DNA of 64,000 bases from Psychrobacter sp. GP33 (GTDB taxonomy: Bacteria > Pseudomonadota > Gammaproteobacteria > Pseudomonadales > Moraxellaceae). The notes under the pieces are model-generated. The model saw only the letters and a list, made by a program, of their open reading frames with translations, had not been told where the DNA came from and made no database searches. This document shows positions 18,972 to 27,663 of this stretch, one piece after another (positions within the stretch are counted from its first letter, which is position 1; each line of letters begins with the position of its first letter). A program made the translations under genes and the position numbers. The stretch is from NCBI RefSeq assembly GCF_014119005.1, contig NZ_JACGYX010000003.1, positions 186,001-250,000 on the forward strand. The letters are read 5' to 3'.

Positions 18972-20273
18972 ATGTCTGAACCTGAACAGCTTTTACAAAG
19001 CCAATTACAGCACCATCAATCGTCGCATTCTGCTCATATAGAAAATGCTTTTAATATGAATAATATCAATGTATTGAGCATTCCACTGGCGTTATATATA
19101 CATATTCCGTGGTGCGTGAAAAAATGTCCGTATTGTGACTTTAACTCGCATGAACAGCCTGAGGATATGCCGTATGCCATGTATGAAGAGTACGTAGACG
19201 CGCTATTATTAGATGCGCGTATGCAGCAGCCATTGACTCAAGGGCGCAAGATTGGCTCAATATTTATTGGCGGTGGCACGCCGTCATTATTGCCTATTGC
19301 TCAGTATCAGCGCTTGTTTAGTCAATTGCGCATTATTTTTGATTTTGCGAGTGATATAGAAGTCACAATGGAAGCCAATCCGGGAACATTGGAACATGCG
19401 CCCTTTGCTGAGTATTTAGAAGTAGGAATTAACCGCCTGTCCATTGGTGTTCAAAGTTTTGCTGCTGATAAGCTTGTGACACTTGGGCGTATTCATAATC
19501 CGGAGCAAGCAGTGACGGCTATTAAGGCAGCGCGTGCAGCTGGGTTTGAGCGGGTCAATGTGGACTTGATGCATGGGCTGCCGCAGCAGACATTACCTGA
19601 GGCCATGTATGATATTCAGTTGGCACACGATGCGGGCGCGACTCATATTTCTTGGTATCAATTAACCATTGAGCCTAATACCGTATTTTATCGCAGTCAG
19701 CCCTTGTTGCCTGATGAGGATAGTTTGGCAGATATCGAGCAGGCAGGGCAGGCGTTATTGCAACGTTTAGGCTATGATAATTACGAAGTTTCCGCTTGGG
19801 CAGGCGCATCCGATATGTCTTGTCGACATAATGTAAACTATTGGCAATTTGGTGATTATCTAGCGATTGGTGCTGGCGCGCACGGTAAAGTGAGTATTGC
19901 GGATAAAGTGTTAAATAGTCTTGGGGATAATGAATTATTGGCTCACTCTGGCATTTATCGCTTTAGTAAGTCAAGATTGCCAAAAGATTATGTTGCCCAG
20001 TCTGATGGAATGCTAAGTGCCCCTAAAATGGTCGGCTGGCAAACCATTGCTCAGGATGAGCTGGTCAGTGAATTTATGCTTAATGCCTTACGGTTACATA
20101 GTGGCGTCGACTGGACAATATTTGAAGCCAGAACAGGGCTAACCTACGCCATTATTGCAAATGAAATAAAGGCTTTGGTGGAAAAAGGGTTGCTGATACA
20201 GAGTGCTGATAGATTACAACCAACGTTGTTAGGTCAACGTTATCTTAATCAGATATTACGAGCATTTTTATGA
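18972..20273 (+). CDS. hemW: HemW-type radical SAM heme chaperone
   Basis: 433 aa. Radical SAM protein once annotated as oxygen-independent coproporphyrinogen oxidase; E. coli/Lactococcus HemW bind heme and deliver it to apoproteins. The cluster motif is CVKKCPYC (C48, C52, C55) followed by DF, then IFIGGGTPSLL, EANPGT and GVQSF. The CPYCDF form without the extra Cys (CxxxCxxCxC) of true HemN supports HemW. It has a Gln/His-rich N-terminal extension of about 35 residues over E. coli HemW (378 aa); a start at the internal Met 29 would remove it. The C-terminal winged-helix-like HemN_C domain is present. Confidence 0.88.
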   Translation: MSEPEQLLQSQLQHHQSSHSAHIENAFNMNNINVLSIPLALYIHIPWCVKKCPYCDFNSHEQPEDMPYAMYEEYVDALLLDARMQQPLTQGRKIGSIFIGGGTPSLLPIAQYQRLFSQLRIIFDFASDIEVTMEANPGTLEHAPFAEYLEVGINRLSIGVQSFAADKLVTLGRIHNPEQAVTAIKAARAAGFERVNVDLMHGLPQQTLPEAMYDIQLAHDAGATHISWYQLTIEPNTVFYRSQPLLPDEDSLADIEQAGQALLQRLGYDNYEVSAWAGASDMSCRHNVNYWQFGDYLAIGAGAHGKVSIADKVLNSLGDNELLAHSGIYRFSKSRLPKDYVAQSDGMLSAPKMVGWQTIAQDELVSEFMLNALRLHSGVDWTIFEARTGLTYAIIANEIKALVEKGLLIQSADRLQPTLLGQRYLNQILRAFL

Positions 20274-20301
20274 CGTATGAAAAATCATCATAAAGAGTAA
20301 T

Positions 20302-20327
20302 AAAAAAGGCCTACCATTGGGTCAGCC
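20302..20327 (-). terminator. intrinsic terminator of entericidin-like gene 2
   Basis: GGCCTACC and GGTCAGCC arms around a 4-base loop with an A run to the left (T run on the minus strand). Also faces the end of hemW. It is a near copy of the hairpin at 20543-20569. Confidence 0.82.
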
Positions 20328-20353
20328 TCTTCAAGGAAACAGCTAATAAAAAC

Positions 20354-20494
20354 TCAAATGTTTCCTTGAACTTCTTGAGCAGTACTACTTATAGCATTAC
20401 CAGCGATTGATAAGTCTTGGCCTAGACCTGCGAACGTGTTGCAGCCAGTTAGTACAAACATAGCGGTCAAAGATGCGATAATTACTTTTTTCAT
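20354..20494 (-). CDS. entericidin-like small lipoprotein, copy 2
   Basis: 46 aa: MKKVIIASLTAMFVLTGC is a lipoprotein signal with lipobox LTGC (Cys18), followed by the entericidin signature NTFAGLGQDLSIAGNAISS and AQEVQ. An AAGGAC Shine-Dalgarno lies 8 bases before the ATG at 20492-20494. Entericidins A and B of enterobacteria are tandem, membrane-bound antidote and toxin lipoproteins of 41-48 aa; bacteriolytic activity has been reported for EcnB. This copy lies 101 bases behind its paralogue with its own terminator. Which, if either, is toxic cannot be told from sequence. Confidence 0.85.
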   Translation of the reverse strand: MKKVIIASLTAMFVLTGCNTFAGLGQDLSIAGNAISSTAQEVQGNI

Positions 20495-20542
20495 AGTAGT
20501 GTCCTTAAAAGGAATAAAATTACGATAATTTATACAAAGTAT

Positions 20543-20569
20543 AAAAAAAGGCCTACCGTTTGGTAAGCC
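20543..20569 (-). terminator. intrinsic terminator of entericidin-like gene 1
   Basis: GGCCTACC and GGTAAGCC arms (one G-T pair) with a 4-base loop; A7 on the left gives a T run on the minus strand. Nearly identical to the hairpin after the second copy. Confidence 0.85.
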
Positions 20570-20595
20570 TCTTAAATATAAAATCTAATTAAAAC

Positions 20596-20736
20596 TTAGA
20601 TTTTATTTTGTACTTCTTGTGCAGTGCCAGTTACAGCATTACCGGCGCTTGATACGTCTTTACCAAGACCTTTAAAAGTGTTACAACCAGTCAATACAAA
20701 CATAGCAGCTAAAGATGCGATGATTACTTTTTTCAT
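20596..20736 (-). CDS. entericidin-like small lipoprotein, copy 1
   Basis: 46 aa, the same length as the neighbouring copy and differing at about a dozen positions. The signal MKKVIIASLAAMFVLTGC ends in lipobox LTGC (Cys18); the mature peptide NTFKGLGKDVSSAGNAVTG then AQEVQNKI carries the entericidin pattern GxGxD...GN. It has more Lys than copy 2 (which has NTFAGLGQDL), so the two mature peptides differ in charge. A GAGGAC Shine-Dalgarno precedes the ATG at 20734-20736. It is first in the direction of transcription, with its own terminator, so the copies are probably expressed partly independently. Confidence 0.85.
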   Translation of the reverse strand: MKKVIIASLAAMFVLTGCNTFKGLGKDVSSAGNAVTGTAQEVQNKI

Positions 20737-21163
20737 AATAATGTCCTCAAAAATAAATGGATTCTTACAAGTAACGACAATAATGGAAAGTGTTTTACTT
20801 AAACATCACTGGCAATATAGAGGATAAAATCGTAATGCGATAATGCCAAATAAAAAAGCATACTGGCATTTTTCTCATTATCAAGTTGTCCTTTGCAGAT
20901 ATCATAGTGAAAGTAAAAAAATATGCCCAGTACTAAAATGTAACAATTGACAGCAAACTGTAACTTTTGATTACCTATCGCTATAGCGTATTTCATAAAG
21001 CGGTTAGGTGGTAAAACGATTTATCCTATAAATCCAAATGCTTAAGTGGATAGTTATCCTATTATTAACATTGCTATTGGTAAAATTATTAACGTTAAAA
21101 AAATATTTCTACTTCACATTCATTGCCTACATATTGTTCTCTATCCATCGTTACGGAAATATC
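20737..21163. other. divergent intergenic region, entericidin-like genes / trmL
   Basis: 427 bases. Must contain the promoter of the entericidin pair (minus) and of trmL (plus). A TTGACA at 20947-20952 on the plus strand has no good -10 at the right distance. Two open frames overlap it (20799-20996 minus and a leader fused ahead of trmL) but both are rich in aromatic/hydrophobic residues without a ribosome binding site and look like chance. Confidence 0.45.
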
Positions 21164-21706
21164 ATGACCATTCATATCGTGTTAGTAGCCCCCAAAATGC
21201 CCAGTAATACCGGCAATATTATTCGTTTGTGTGCCAATAGTGGCGCACAATTGCATCTGGTAAAGCCTTTGGGGTTTGAGCTTGATGATAAAAAACTGCG
21301 CCGTGCAGGACTTGACTATCACGAATATGCACACTTGAAAGTGCATCAAGATTGGCATGCAGCAAAGCAGGCATTAACTGCAGCGAATTGTCATATTATC
21401 ACTGCTTTAACCACCAAATTAAGCAAACCGTTTTATAATTACGATTTTACTGGGGAAATTGAAGGTAATGTACCAAGCGTGGCATTGGTCTTTGGCTCAG
21501 AGACGGCAGGGCTAGCCGATGAGATTCGTGAAGATGTCGGTACCGACAACTGGTTGCGCTTACCGATGCTGCCTGACTCGCGTAGCCTAAACCTGTCTAA
21601 TAGCGTGGCAATTTGTTTATATGAAGTATGGCGGCAGCAGGGTTTTGCAGGAGATGAAGGTCGCAGTATTGGTTATGAGACATTGACCGTCTATGACCCA
21701 AAATAA
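21164..21706 (+). CDS. trmL: TrmL, tRNA (cytidine/uridine-34 2'-O)-methyltransferase
   Basis: 180 aa from the ATG at 21164; a frame extending upstream to 21038 adds a hydrophobic leader with no counterpart in the family and is rejected. TrmL is a minimal SPOUT methyltransferase that methylates the wobble ribose of tRNA-Leu isoacceptors using SAM. Visible: IVLVAPKMPSNTGNIIRLCANSG at the start, LVKPLGFELDDKKLRRAGLDY, and the C-terminal trefoil-knot segments VFGSETAGL, LRLPM and RSLNLSNSVAICLYE. E. coli TrmL is 157 aa. Convergent with tusE; only 65 bases and no strong terminator lie between them. Confidence 0.93.
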   Translation: MTIHIVLVAPKMPSNTGNIIRLCANSGAQLHLVKPLGFELDDKKLRRAGLDYHEYAHLKVHQDWHAAKQALTAANCHIITALTTKLSKPFYNYDFTGEIEGNVPSVALVFGSETAGLADEIREDVGTDNWLRLPMLPDSRSLNLSNSVAICLYEVWRQQGFAGDEGRSIGYETLTVYDPK

Positions 21707-21771
21707 TACGTTTAAACACTTAGTATAAATGCCTTAATAATTGAAAAATATAGCCCAAACAGCATGTACCG

Positions 21772-22119
21772 CTATAAGCAATTTGGCGGTTTAGGTAATC
21801 CTGCCAGACGATTGACATGGCGAGCAACCAAACCGGTATTAAACAGCTGCTGCAACTTTTGGTTGCTAATATCATATTCAGGCAAGCATTGTTGTAGCCA
21901 TTTAATCAATGGGCGCGTTGATGGCGCGTGATTAAATTTAGTGAAAAATGCGCGAACTTGCTGCAAAATCTCTAAATGTTCAATATTTAAACGAACATCA
22001 AGGGTATCTGCAAGGTGTTGGGCAAGCGCTGGTGTCCAAATAGTATAATCACAAAGGTGTCCATCTTTATCCAATTCGACGTTAGCCGTTAGATTATCTG
22101 GTTTGATGGCAATATTCAT
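21772..22119 (-). CDS. tusE: TusE/DsrC sulfur carrier protein
   Basis: 115 aa. The last relay protein handing persulfide sulfur to MnmA for 2-thiouridine at tRNA position 34. The C-terminal arm RLAGLPKPPNCL carries the essential penultimate Cys; the second, more internal Cys of dissimilatory DsrC is replaced (Ala in RLAGL), which fits TusE rather than DsrC. NVELDKDGHLCDYTIWTPALAQHLA is the usual N-terminal block. Its start overlaps the end of tusB by 4 bases (22116-22119), showing translational coupling. Last gene of curA-tusDCBE. Confidence 0.92.
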   Translation of the reverse strand: MNIAIKPDNLTANVELDKDGHLCDYTIWTPALAQHLADTLDVRLNIEHLEILQQVRAFFTKFNHAPSTRPLIKWLQQCLPEYDISNQKLQQLFNTGLVARHVNRLAGLPKPPNCL

Positions 22120-22445
22120 AAGGCGATGGTCACCACTTTATCAAATTGGGTATCTTGGGTCAGTTTTACCCAATCACTATCTGTCAGTAATGCGCTTAAC
22201 TTCCCCTCAAGCTTCAATTGCGCTGATGTCTTGACACCCAATTCCGCCACATCCGTTGCAAGGGCGTATATGCCAGCGATGCCTTCTATGTCAGTCTCAT
22301 TTATATAGGCATTGAACCAATCAATAAAAGCTACGGTCGTACCCAATAGAATAATGCTATCGCCTGCGCGCCACGTCCGTGCCATCTCATTGGTATTGCG
22401 TCTGAGTGTATCCATTGGACTATGTAGTTGATATAAGGTCGCCAT
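22116..22445 (-). CDS. tusB: TusB/DsrH sulfur relay subunit
   Basis: 109 aa. Small subunit of the (TusBCD)2 complex. MATLYQLHSP at the start and GDSIILLGTTV are typical of DsrH/TusB; the sequence is otherwise weakly conserved, as in the family. Slightly longer than E. coli TusB (95 aa). Placement between tusC and tusE and the overlap with tusE make the assignment safe. There are 104 bases between it and tusC, the only loose joint in the operon, with nothing recognisable in them. Confidence 0.85.
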   Translation of the reverse strand: MATLYQLHSPMDTLRRNTNEMARTWRAGDSIILLGTTVAFIDWFNAYINETDIEGIAGIYALATDVAELGVKTSAQLKLEGKLSALLTDSDWVKLTQDTQFDKVVTIAL

Positions 22446-22549
22446 ATAAATATCCGTTGTTTGCCAATTTCACTAAATGTAAAGTATTAGAGTTACTGCT
22501 AATGGACTTAATTGTCAATGATGCCTTGTTTTGTAGCTGTACTCACCTG

Positions 22550-22873
22550 TTAAAAGGTAAGAATTTGGTCAAAATATTGAGTATCAACAACTTCAGGTAC
22601 AAAGGTTAATTGCGCCGCCAAATCGTTAGGAAGCATGCCGGTCACCCAGCCACTAAAGACATCGTCAGGTAACCAAGCGGCTGGCATATCATACAATTCT
22701 AGTGACTGTATCATCCCATGCAAACGCGATTTGGGTTGCATCAATAATCCAAAAACAGGCGCGTCCAAATAAAGCTGTACTTGATGCCCAAAGGTCGCTA
22801 AGGTTAAAGCAAGGGCGCAACCTTCATAGCTTGACATCTCAGTAGGCGTGCGCAATTGAATCAGTAAGTTCAT
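22550..22873 (-). CDS. tusC: TusC/DsrF sulfur relay subunit
   Basis: 107 aa, DsrE/DsrF-like fold: MNLLIQLRTPTEMSSYEGCALALTLATFGHQVQLYLDAPVFGLL has the pattern of the family start, although the usual P-Y/F-G motif is replaced. Follows tusD by 23 bases with an AAGGAT Shine-Dalgarno. Part of the cytoplasmic TusBCD heterohexamer that receives sulfur from TusA. E. coli TusC is 119 aa. No tusA gene is in this window. Confidence 0.85.
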   Translation of the reverse strand: MNLLIQLRTPTEMSSYEGCALALTLATFGHQVQLYLDAPVFGLLMQPKSRLHGMIQSLELYDMPAAWLPDDVFSGWVTGMLPNDLAAQLTFVPEVVDTQYFDQILTF

Positions 22874-22896
22874 CTGTTATCCTTAATAAAACCGTT

Positions 22897-23319
22897 CTAA
22901 AACTGTATCAGACGGCAGTCGCTTTGCATCATCATAGCAAGTTCACTTAAACCGACCAGATGAAACCCTTTAGCGATATTATCACCCTGTAGCTGATGGC
23001 GCGCGCTATTATCATCGTCGCTCACGCCACGACTCAAAGCGGTGCTGACACAAATGTCGAGTGGCAGCTGATAATGCTCAGCCAATACCTGCCATTCTTG
23101 AGTAAGGTTGGTTTGATCTGCGGACTGCCAACGTAGACGATTCGCCGTATATGCAGCATCGGCATAGAAAAACACGTTTATCGCTGGTTTAGTAGTCTCG
23201 GTATTTGCGCTTATTTCTGCTTGCTCAAGAACCGCTTGGGCATAACGTAGCGCTAAATGCGCAAGTGGATGACTGGGATCAGCAGTAATCAGTAAAAGTG
23301 GGGTGGATTTTATGGTCAT
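22897..23319 (-). CDS. tusD: TusD/DsrE sulfur relay subunit
   Basis: 140 aa. TusD carries the catalytic cysteine that accepts persulfide from TusA; here it is the Cys in LDICVSTALSRGV (about residue 103), matching the CVAAALRRGV block of E. coli TusD. FFYADAAYTANRL is another family marker. First of the tusDCBE genes; it starts 52 bases behind curA on the same strand with no terminator between, so it may be read from the curA promoter as well as its own. Confidence 0.92.
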   Translation of the reverse strand: MTIKSTPLLLITADPSHPLAHLALRYAQAVLEQAEISANTETTKPAINVFFYADAAYTANRLRWQSADQTNLTQEWQVLAEHYQLPLDICVSTALSRGVSDDDNSARHQLQGDNIAKGFHLVGLSELAMMMQSDCRLIQF

Positions 23320-23371
23320 AATTGGGTAGTCACAAGTCAGTAGTGATTAATAATGATAGCGTATTATAGGC

Positions 23372-24409
23372 TTAAAATTCTTCGGCATCGGCAATTTTAA
23401 CCATTTGCTTACCAATATTCTCACCTGAAAACAAACCCATAAAGGCAGCAGGAATATTGTCAAACCCATGAATTAGGTTTTCTTTATAGGTTAGCTTACC
23501 CTCGTTATACCATTCGCTCATTTGTTTCTTGGCATTCTCAAAGTCATCACTGAAATCGTAAGCTACAAAACCTTCCATGCGTGCACTTTTTTTGATTAAT
23601 TTATGCATGGGTCGTGGACCTTGAGGTGGATTTTCTTCATTATAATCGGCGATTTGCCCACAAATAGCAACGCGAGCGTGCTTATTGATATTGGCAAAGA
23701 CAGCATCGAACAGCTCGCCACCGACATTATCAAAGAACACATCAATGCCATCGGGACATGCCGCTTTTATTGCTGCGGTTATATCTTCGGTTTGCTTATA
23801 ATTAATCCCTTTATCCAGACCTAAGTTGTTTTCTAAATAATCGATTTTCTCAGGTGAACCTGCAATTCCAATCACTCGGCAGCCTTTAATTCGAGCAATT
23901 TGAGCAGCGATACTGCCTACTGCACCAGCAGCGCCAGATACAACGACCGTTTCGCCTTTTTTTGGTTGCCCAATGTTCAGCATACCGAAATAAGCAGCTA
24001 AACCCGGTATGCCGAGCATACTGACAGCAGTGGAGATAGGCGCAAGGGTAGGATCTACTTTTTCGATATGGTCTGTACTTACCGTTTGGTATTTTTGCCA
24101 AGCAAACCGTCCGTGTACAATATCGCCTTTTTTAAAATTATTATGTTTACTATCGATAACCTGTGCGACGGTTCTACTGGTAATTGGTTGATTTAATTTA
24201 AATTTATTGCCAGCAGCGTCGTCAACGCCTTTATCCATGAATCCGCGCATACCGGGGTCGACTGATACATAAAGGCTTTTTATCAACACTTCGTTGTCTT
24301 TACAGGTCGGCATATCGATATCATTAAATTTAAAATTATCTGCTTGGACAGCGCCTGAAGGGTGTTTCGCCAGTACGATTTCTTGGTTTTGTTCTTTGTT
24401 ATTGTTCAT
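23372..24409 (-). CDS. CurA-like NADPH-dependent MDR oxidoreductase
   Basis: 345 aa, the same length as E. coli CurA (YncB). Zinc-free medium-chain dehydrogenase/reductase: an N-terminal GroES-like domain with SVDPGMRGFMD and the NADPH-binding Rossmann motif VVSGAAGAVGSIAAQIARIKGC (about residues 153-175), then DVFFDNVGGE and the C-terminal ENIGKQMVKI. Relatives (leukotriene B4 12-hydroxydehydrogenase/curcumin reductase group) reduce alpha,beta-unsaturated ketones and aldehydes. It precedes tusDCBE. Divergent from glnE. The natural substrate is not predictable. Confidence 0.88.
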   Translation of the reverse strand: MNNNKEQNQEIVLAKHPSGAVQADNFKFNDIDMPTCKDNEVLIKSLYVSVDPGMRGFMDKGVDDAAGNKFKLNQPITSRTVAQVIDSKHNNFKKGDIVHGRFAWQKYQTVSTDHIEKVDPTLAPISTAVSMLGIPGLAAYFGMLNIGQPKKGETVVVSGAAGAVGSIAAQIARIKGCRVIGIAGSPEKIDYLENNLGLDKGINYKQTEDITAAIKAACPDGIDVFFDNVGGELFDAVFANINKHARVAICGQIADYNEENPPQGPRPMHKLIKKSARMEGFVAYDFSDDFENAKKQMSEWYNEGKLTYKENLIHGFDNIPAAFMGLFSGENIGKQMVKIADAEEF

Positions 24410-24759
24410 TACTAATGACCTTTTTATTAATCAACTATTTTTATTAAGCGGTTATATCACTACAAGTATTTCTACTGTATTGTTTTTCTAATCAGCTTTT
24501 CTTTCAATAGGGCTTTTAGTACATTTTTGAATGGTGAGTGAGTTTATAACACTACATGGTTGTCATTCATCGCCTATCATTTTTAGATAAGTATTCCATG
24601 CTACTATAAAGCACATTGTATTGAGCCGTCTGTATAGCATTTGATTTGCTGCTTTATAAGCAGTTCAGTTATGCTTATTTTATAAAAAATATAACTAATA
24701 TTATTCGCCATTTTCTCTAGATCATATCGTTAATCTAGGCTGCAAGGGGTTTTAACATT
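24410..24759. other. divergent intergenic region, oxidoreductase / glnE
   Basis: 350 AT-rich bases with the promoters of the CurA-like gene and glnE. A 6-bp inverted repeat CTGCTT/AAGCAG with a 3-base centre lies at 24649-24663, a possible operator. No gene or riboswitch is recognisable. Confidence 0.45.
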
Positions 24760-27663
24760 ATGTCATCTGTTGTGCCATCAGCTATACCCTCCGTTACATC
24801 GACTCCTACGTCCAACGTCACAAACTGTCAGCCTACAACCGAACAATTACAAGTTTTGCAGACTGCCAGTGAATTTGCTTATCATGTGTGGGAGAGCCGG
24901 ACAATTTCGTGTCAGACATTTATACGCAGTTATCCGTTAGCGCAGACGTTGACACGGCAGCAAATTGACGATTTAATTCAAGATTATACGCTTGATGAGA
25001 ATTATCAGGTTGCCGATGAATCTCTAGTAATGAGTGGCTTGCGTCATTTGCGAATGCTGCTGATGATGCGCTGGATTTGGCAAGATGCATTAGGGTTTGT
25101 TGCGCTTGAGCAGCTCACTGACGAGCTGTCTGAGTTTGCTGATGGTTGTATTGTATATGCAAAGGATTATACGTATCAGCAACTGATAGCGCAGTACGGT
25201 CAACCGACTTTTAGAGATGCTAGAGGGGTTGTGCATATCGATGATATGGCAATCATGGCGATGGGTAAGCTTGGCGCTCATGAGCTAAATTTATCTAGTG
25301 ATATTGACTTGATATTTATCCATCAAGCACGTGGTGAGACTGATGGTGATAAAGCCAATGGCACGCGCAGCATCGATAATAAGCGTTTTATGACACGTCT
25401 TGGTCAAGGTATTATTAAGTTGCTTGACAACTGTACTGCCGATGGTTTTGTATTTCGGGTAGATATGCGCTTGCGTCCTTGGGGCGATGGCAGTGATTTA
25501 GCGATTCATTTATCCGCGCTACAAAAATATTTTAGCAATCATGGTCGGGCATGGGAGCGCTTTGCTTGGTTAAAGGCGCGCGTGGTCGGACAGATTGACC
25601 CGCCGTTTTATGAAGAATTGCAGGCACTAATTAAGCCGTTTGTGTTTCGTTATTATGTCGATTACAGTGCGTTTTCCGCGTTGCGTGAGATGAAGTCTTT
25701 GATTCAGAATCAAGTGGCACAGCGCGAGGATTTAGATAATATTAAGCTTGGCGCTGGTGGTATTCGAGATATTGAATTTATTGTTCAAGCGTTCCAGCTC
25801 ATTTATGGTGGGCGGCATCCGCAGCTACAAATTAAACCCTGCCTGCAAGCCATGTATGAGCTATGTAAACTAGAGTATCTTGACCAAACCACTTATGAGC
25901 ATCTGCAAGCAGCTTATCGATTTTTACGCAGGCTTGAGCATGCTATTCAAGCGATAAATGATCAACAAACCCAGCGCCTTCCACACGATGAGCAATGGCA
26001 GCACAATTTGGCAATAACCCTTGGCTTTGATGATTGGGCAGCACTGCTTGACACCCTCAATAAGCATCGAGAAAATGTCAACGTACCGTTTGAGCGGATG
26101 GTGACTGAACGGAAAATACCGACGCAAGATAATGTAACACTTGAGCCATCCAGTTTTGATACGCAAATGGCACAGCTTGATACGGTATTAAGTGCCGAAA
26201 GCCGCACTCAACTACAAAATTTTTGGCACTCAAAAATGGTGGCAAGTCTCAGTAAAGAAGCAAGAGTCCGCTTAGATAATGTCTATCCGGTTATTGTGCA
26301 CGCTTTGCTCACCCATCAAGCACAGGAGCGATTGGTAAATACAGCGTTGCCGCGTCTTATAGCGCTACTAGAAGCCATTTGCCGCCGTTCCATTTACTTG
26401 GTTATGATTGCTGAAAACCCAAATGCGACCGCTGCGCTGATTCCTATGTTGTCCGCCAGTCCTTGGATTGCCCATGAGCTGGCACGTTATCCAGTATTGC
26501 TGGATACCTTTTTACAGCAGCGCTATCGTCATTTGCCAGACAAACCAGAGCTGCGTGATATTTTACGTCAGCAGCTGCTACGAGTTGAACCTGACGATGA
26601 AGAGGAATTGCTGAGCGTTTTGCGTTTGTTTAAAAAAAATCAAGTCTTAGCAGTGGCAGCAAGTGATGTGTTAGCTGAGCGCCCGATTATGAAAGTCTCG
26701 GATTCATTAACTTATATTGCAGCAGTGGTATTAGAGGCAGCGCTTGAGCGTGCCTTTGCCGAAATGGTCAAGCGTTACGGTTATCCTATTGCTCAAGATG
26801 GCGATCCAGTGACGGAAGCGGATTGCGGCTTTGCCATTATTGGTTACGGTAAATTAGGCGGTTTAGAATTATCGTATTCGTCTGATTTAGACTTGGTATT
26901 TTTGCATAAAATAAAAGAGCAGGGCATGACCACTGGTGAAACTTCCGTCAGTGGTATGAAATTTGCGGCACGCTTGGCGCAAAAACTGATGACTTATCTG
27001 AATACCCAAACGCGCGATGGGCGCGCTTATGAGGTAGACATGCGTCTGCGCCCTTCTGGTAATGCTGGCATGATGGTCGTCTCCTGCCATGCGTTTGAGA
27101 CTTATCAGCTAGATAAAGCATGGTCGTGGGAGCATCAAGCATTGGTACGGGCGCGCGCTATTTGTGGCGATAAACGGGTAACAGCGCGTTTCTGTGCCAT
27201 TCGCCGAACGGTATTGGCGCTGCCGCGTACCCTTGAACAAGTGCGTATTGAAGTCACCAGTATGCGCTTAAAAATGCAAAAACATCTTGGCAGTAGCCCA
27301 CGAAAACAACAAGATGGCAAATTTCATCTTAAACAAGATGCAGGCGGCATTGTTGATATTGAGTTTTTGGCACAATTTGCCGTGCTCGCTTATTCCCATC
27401 AGTATCCTAGCCTAACCAAATGGAGCGATAACGTACGGATTTTTGAAGAAGTCGCTGCACTTGGGATTTGGGAAGCGTCCGTATGTCAAGACTTAACTGA
27501 CGCTTATCTGCGTATACGTGCAGCAAGCCATCAGCTGGCACTGTCAGAGCAGTCGCTCTTGGTAGATGAAGCACTTTGGCATGACACGCGGCTACTTGTA
27601 CAAGCACAGTGGCATCATTTAATGGGCGTGGCTGCAGATGATATAGACGATAACTCATTTTGA
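24760..27663 (+). CDS. glnE: glutamine synthetase adenylyltransferase/deadenylase
   Basis: 967 aa, full length. GlnE adds and removes AMP on a tyrosine of glutamine synthetase in response to PII and glutamine. Both nucleotidyltransferase domains are intact: GKLGAHELNLSSDIDLIFIH (about residues 169-188, deadenylylating half) and GKLGGLELSYSSDLDLVFLH (about 694-713, adenylylating half), each with the G-S...DxD pattern, and each followed by a VDMRLRP block and a G-GGI-DIEF-Q helix region. A Ser/Thr/Pro-rich 25-residue N-terminal extension precedes the conserved part. Single gene; the partner glnA is not in the window. Confidence 0.96.
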   Translation: MSSVVPSAIPSVTSTPTSNVTNCQPTTEQLQVLQTASEFAYHVWESRTISCQTFIRSYPLAQTLTRQQIDDLIQDYTLDENYQVADESLVMSGLRHLRMLLMMRWIWQDALGFVALEQLTDELSEFADGCIVYAKDYTYQQLIAQYGQPTFRDARGVVHIDDMAIMAMGKLGAHELNLSSDIDLIFIHQARGETDGDKANGTRSIDNKRFMTRLGQGIIKLLDNCTADGFVFRVDMRLRPWGDGSDLAIHLSALQKYFSNHGRAWERFAWLKARVVGQIDPPFYEELQALIKPFVFRYYVDYSAFSALREMKSLIQNQVAQREDLDNIKLGAGGIRDIEFIVQAFQLIYGGRHPQLQIKPCLQAMYELCKLEYLDQTTYEHLQAAYRFLRRLEHAIQAINDQQTQRLPHDEQWQHNLAITLGFDDWAALLDTLNKHRENVNVPFERMVTERKIPTQDNVTLEPSSFDTQMAQLDTVLSAESRTQLQNFWHSKMVASLSKEARVRLDNVYPVIVHALLTHQAQERLVNTALPRLIALLEAICRRSIYLVMIAENPNATAALIPMLSASPWIAHELARYPVLLDTFLQQRYRHLPDKPELRDILRQQLLRVEPDDEEELLSVLRLFKKNQVLAVAASDVLAERPIMKVSDSLTYIAAVVLEAALERAFAEMVKRYGYPIAQDGDPVTEADCGFAIIGYGKLGGLELSYSSDLDLVFLHKIKEQGMTTGETSVSGMKFAARLAQKLMTYLNTQTRDGRAYEVDMRLRPSGNAGMMVVSCHAFETYQLDKAWSWEHQALVRARAICGDKRVTARFCAIRRTVLALPRTLEQVRIEVTSMRLKMQKHLGSSPRKQQDGKFHLKQDAGGIVDIEFLAQFAVLAYSHQYPSLTKWSDNVRIFEEVAALGIWEASVCQDLTDAYLRIRAASHQLALSEQSLLVDEALWHDTRLLVQAQWHHLMGVAADDIDDNSF

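Noticed and set aside
20799-20996. 65-codon minus-strand open frame between the entericidin pair and trmL
   Set aside because: No ribosome binding site, Tyr/Phe-rich composition; the region must hold two divergent promoters.
21038-21163. N-terminal extension of trmL
   Set aside because: Hydrophobic leader absent from the SPOUT family; conserved sequence begins at the ATG at 21164, which has its own GGAA.
25924-26207. Minus-strand open frames inside glnE
   Set aside because: Shadows of the strongly conserved glnE reading frame.
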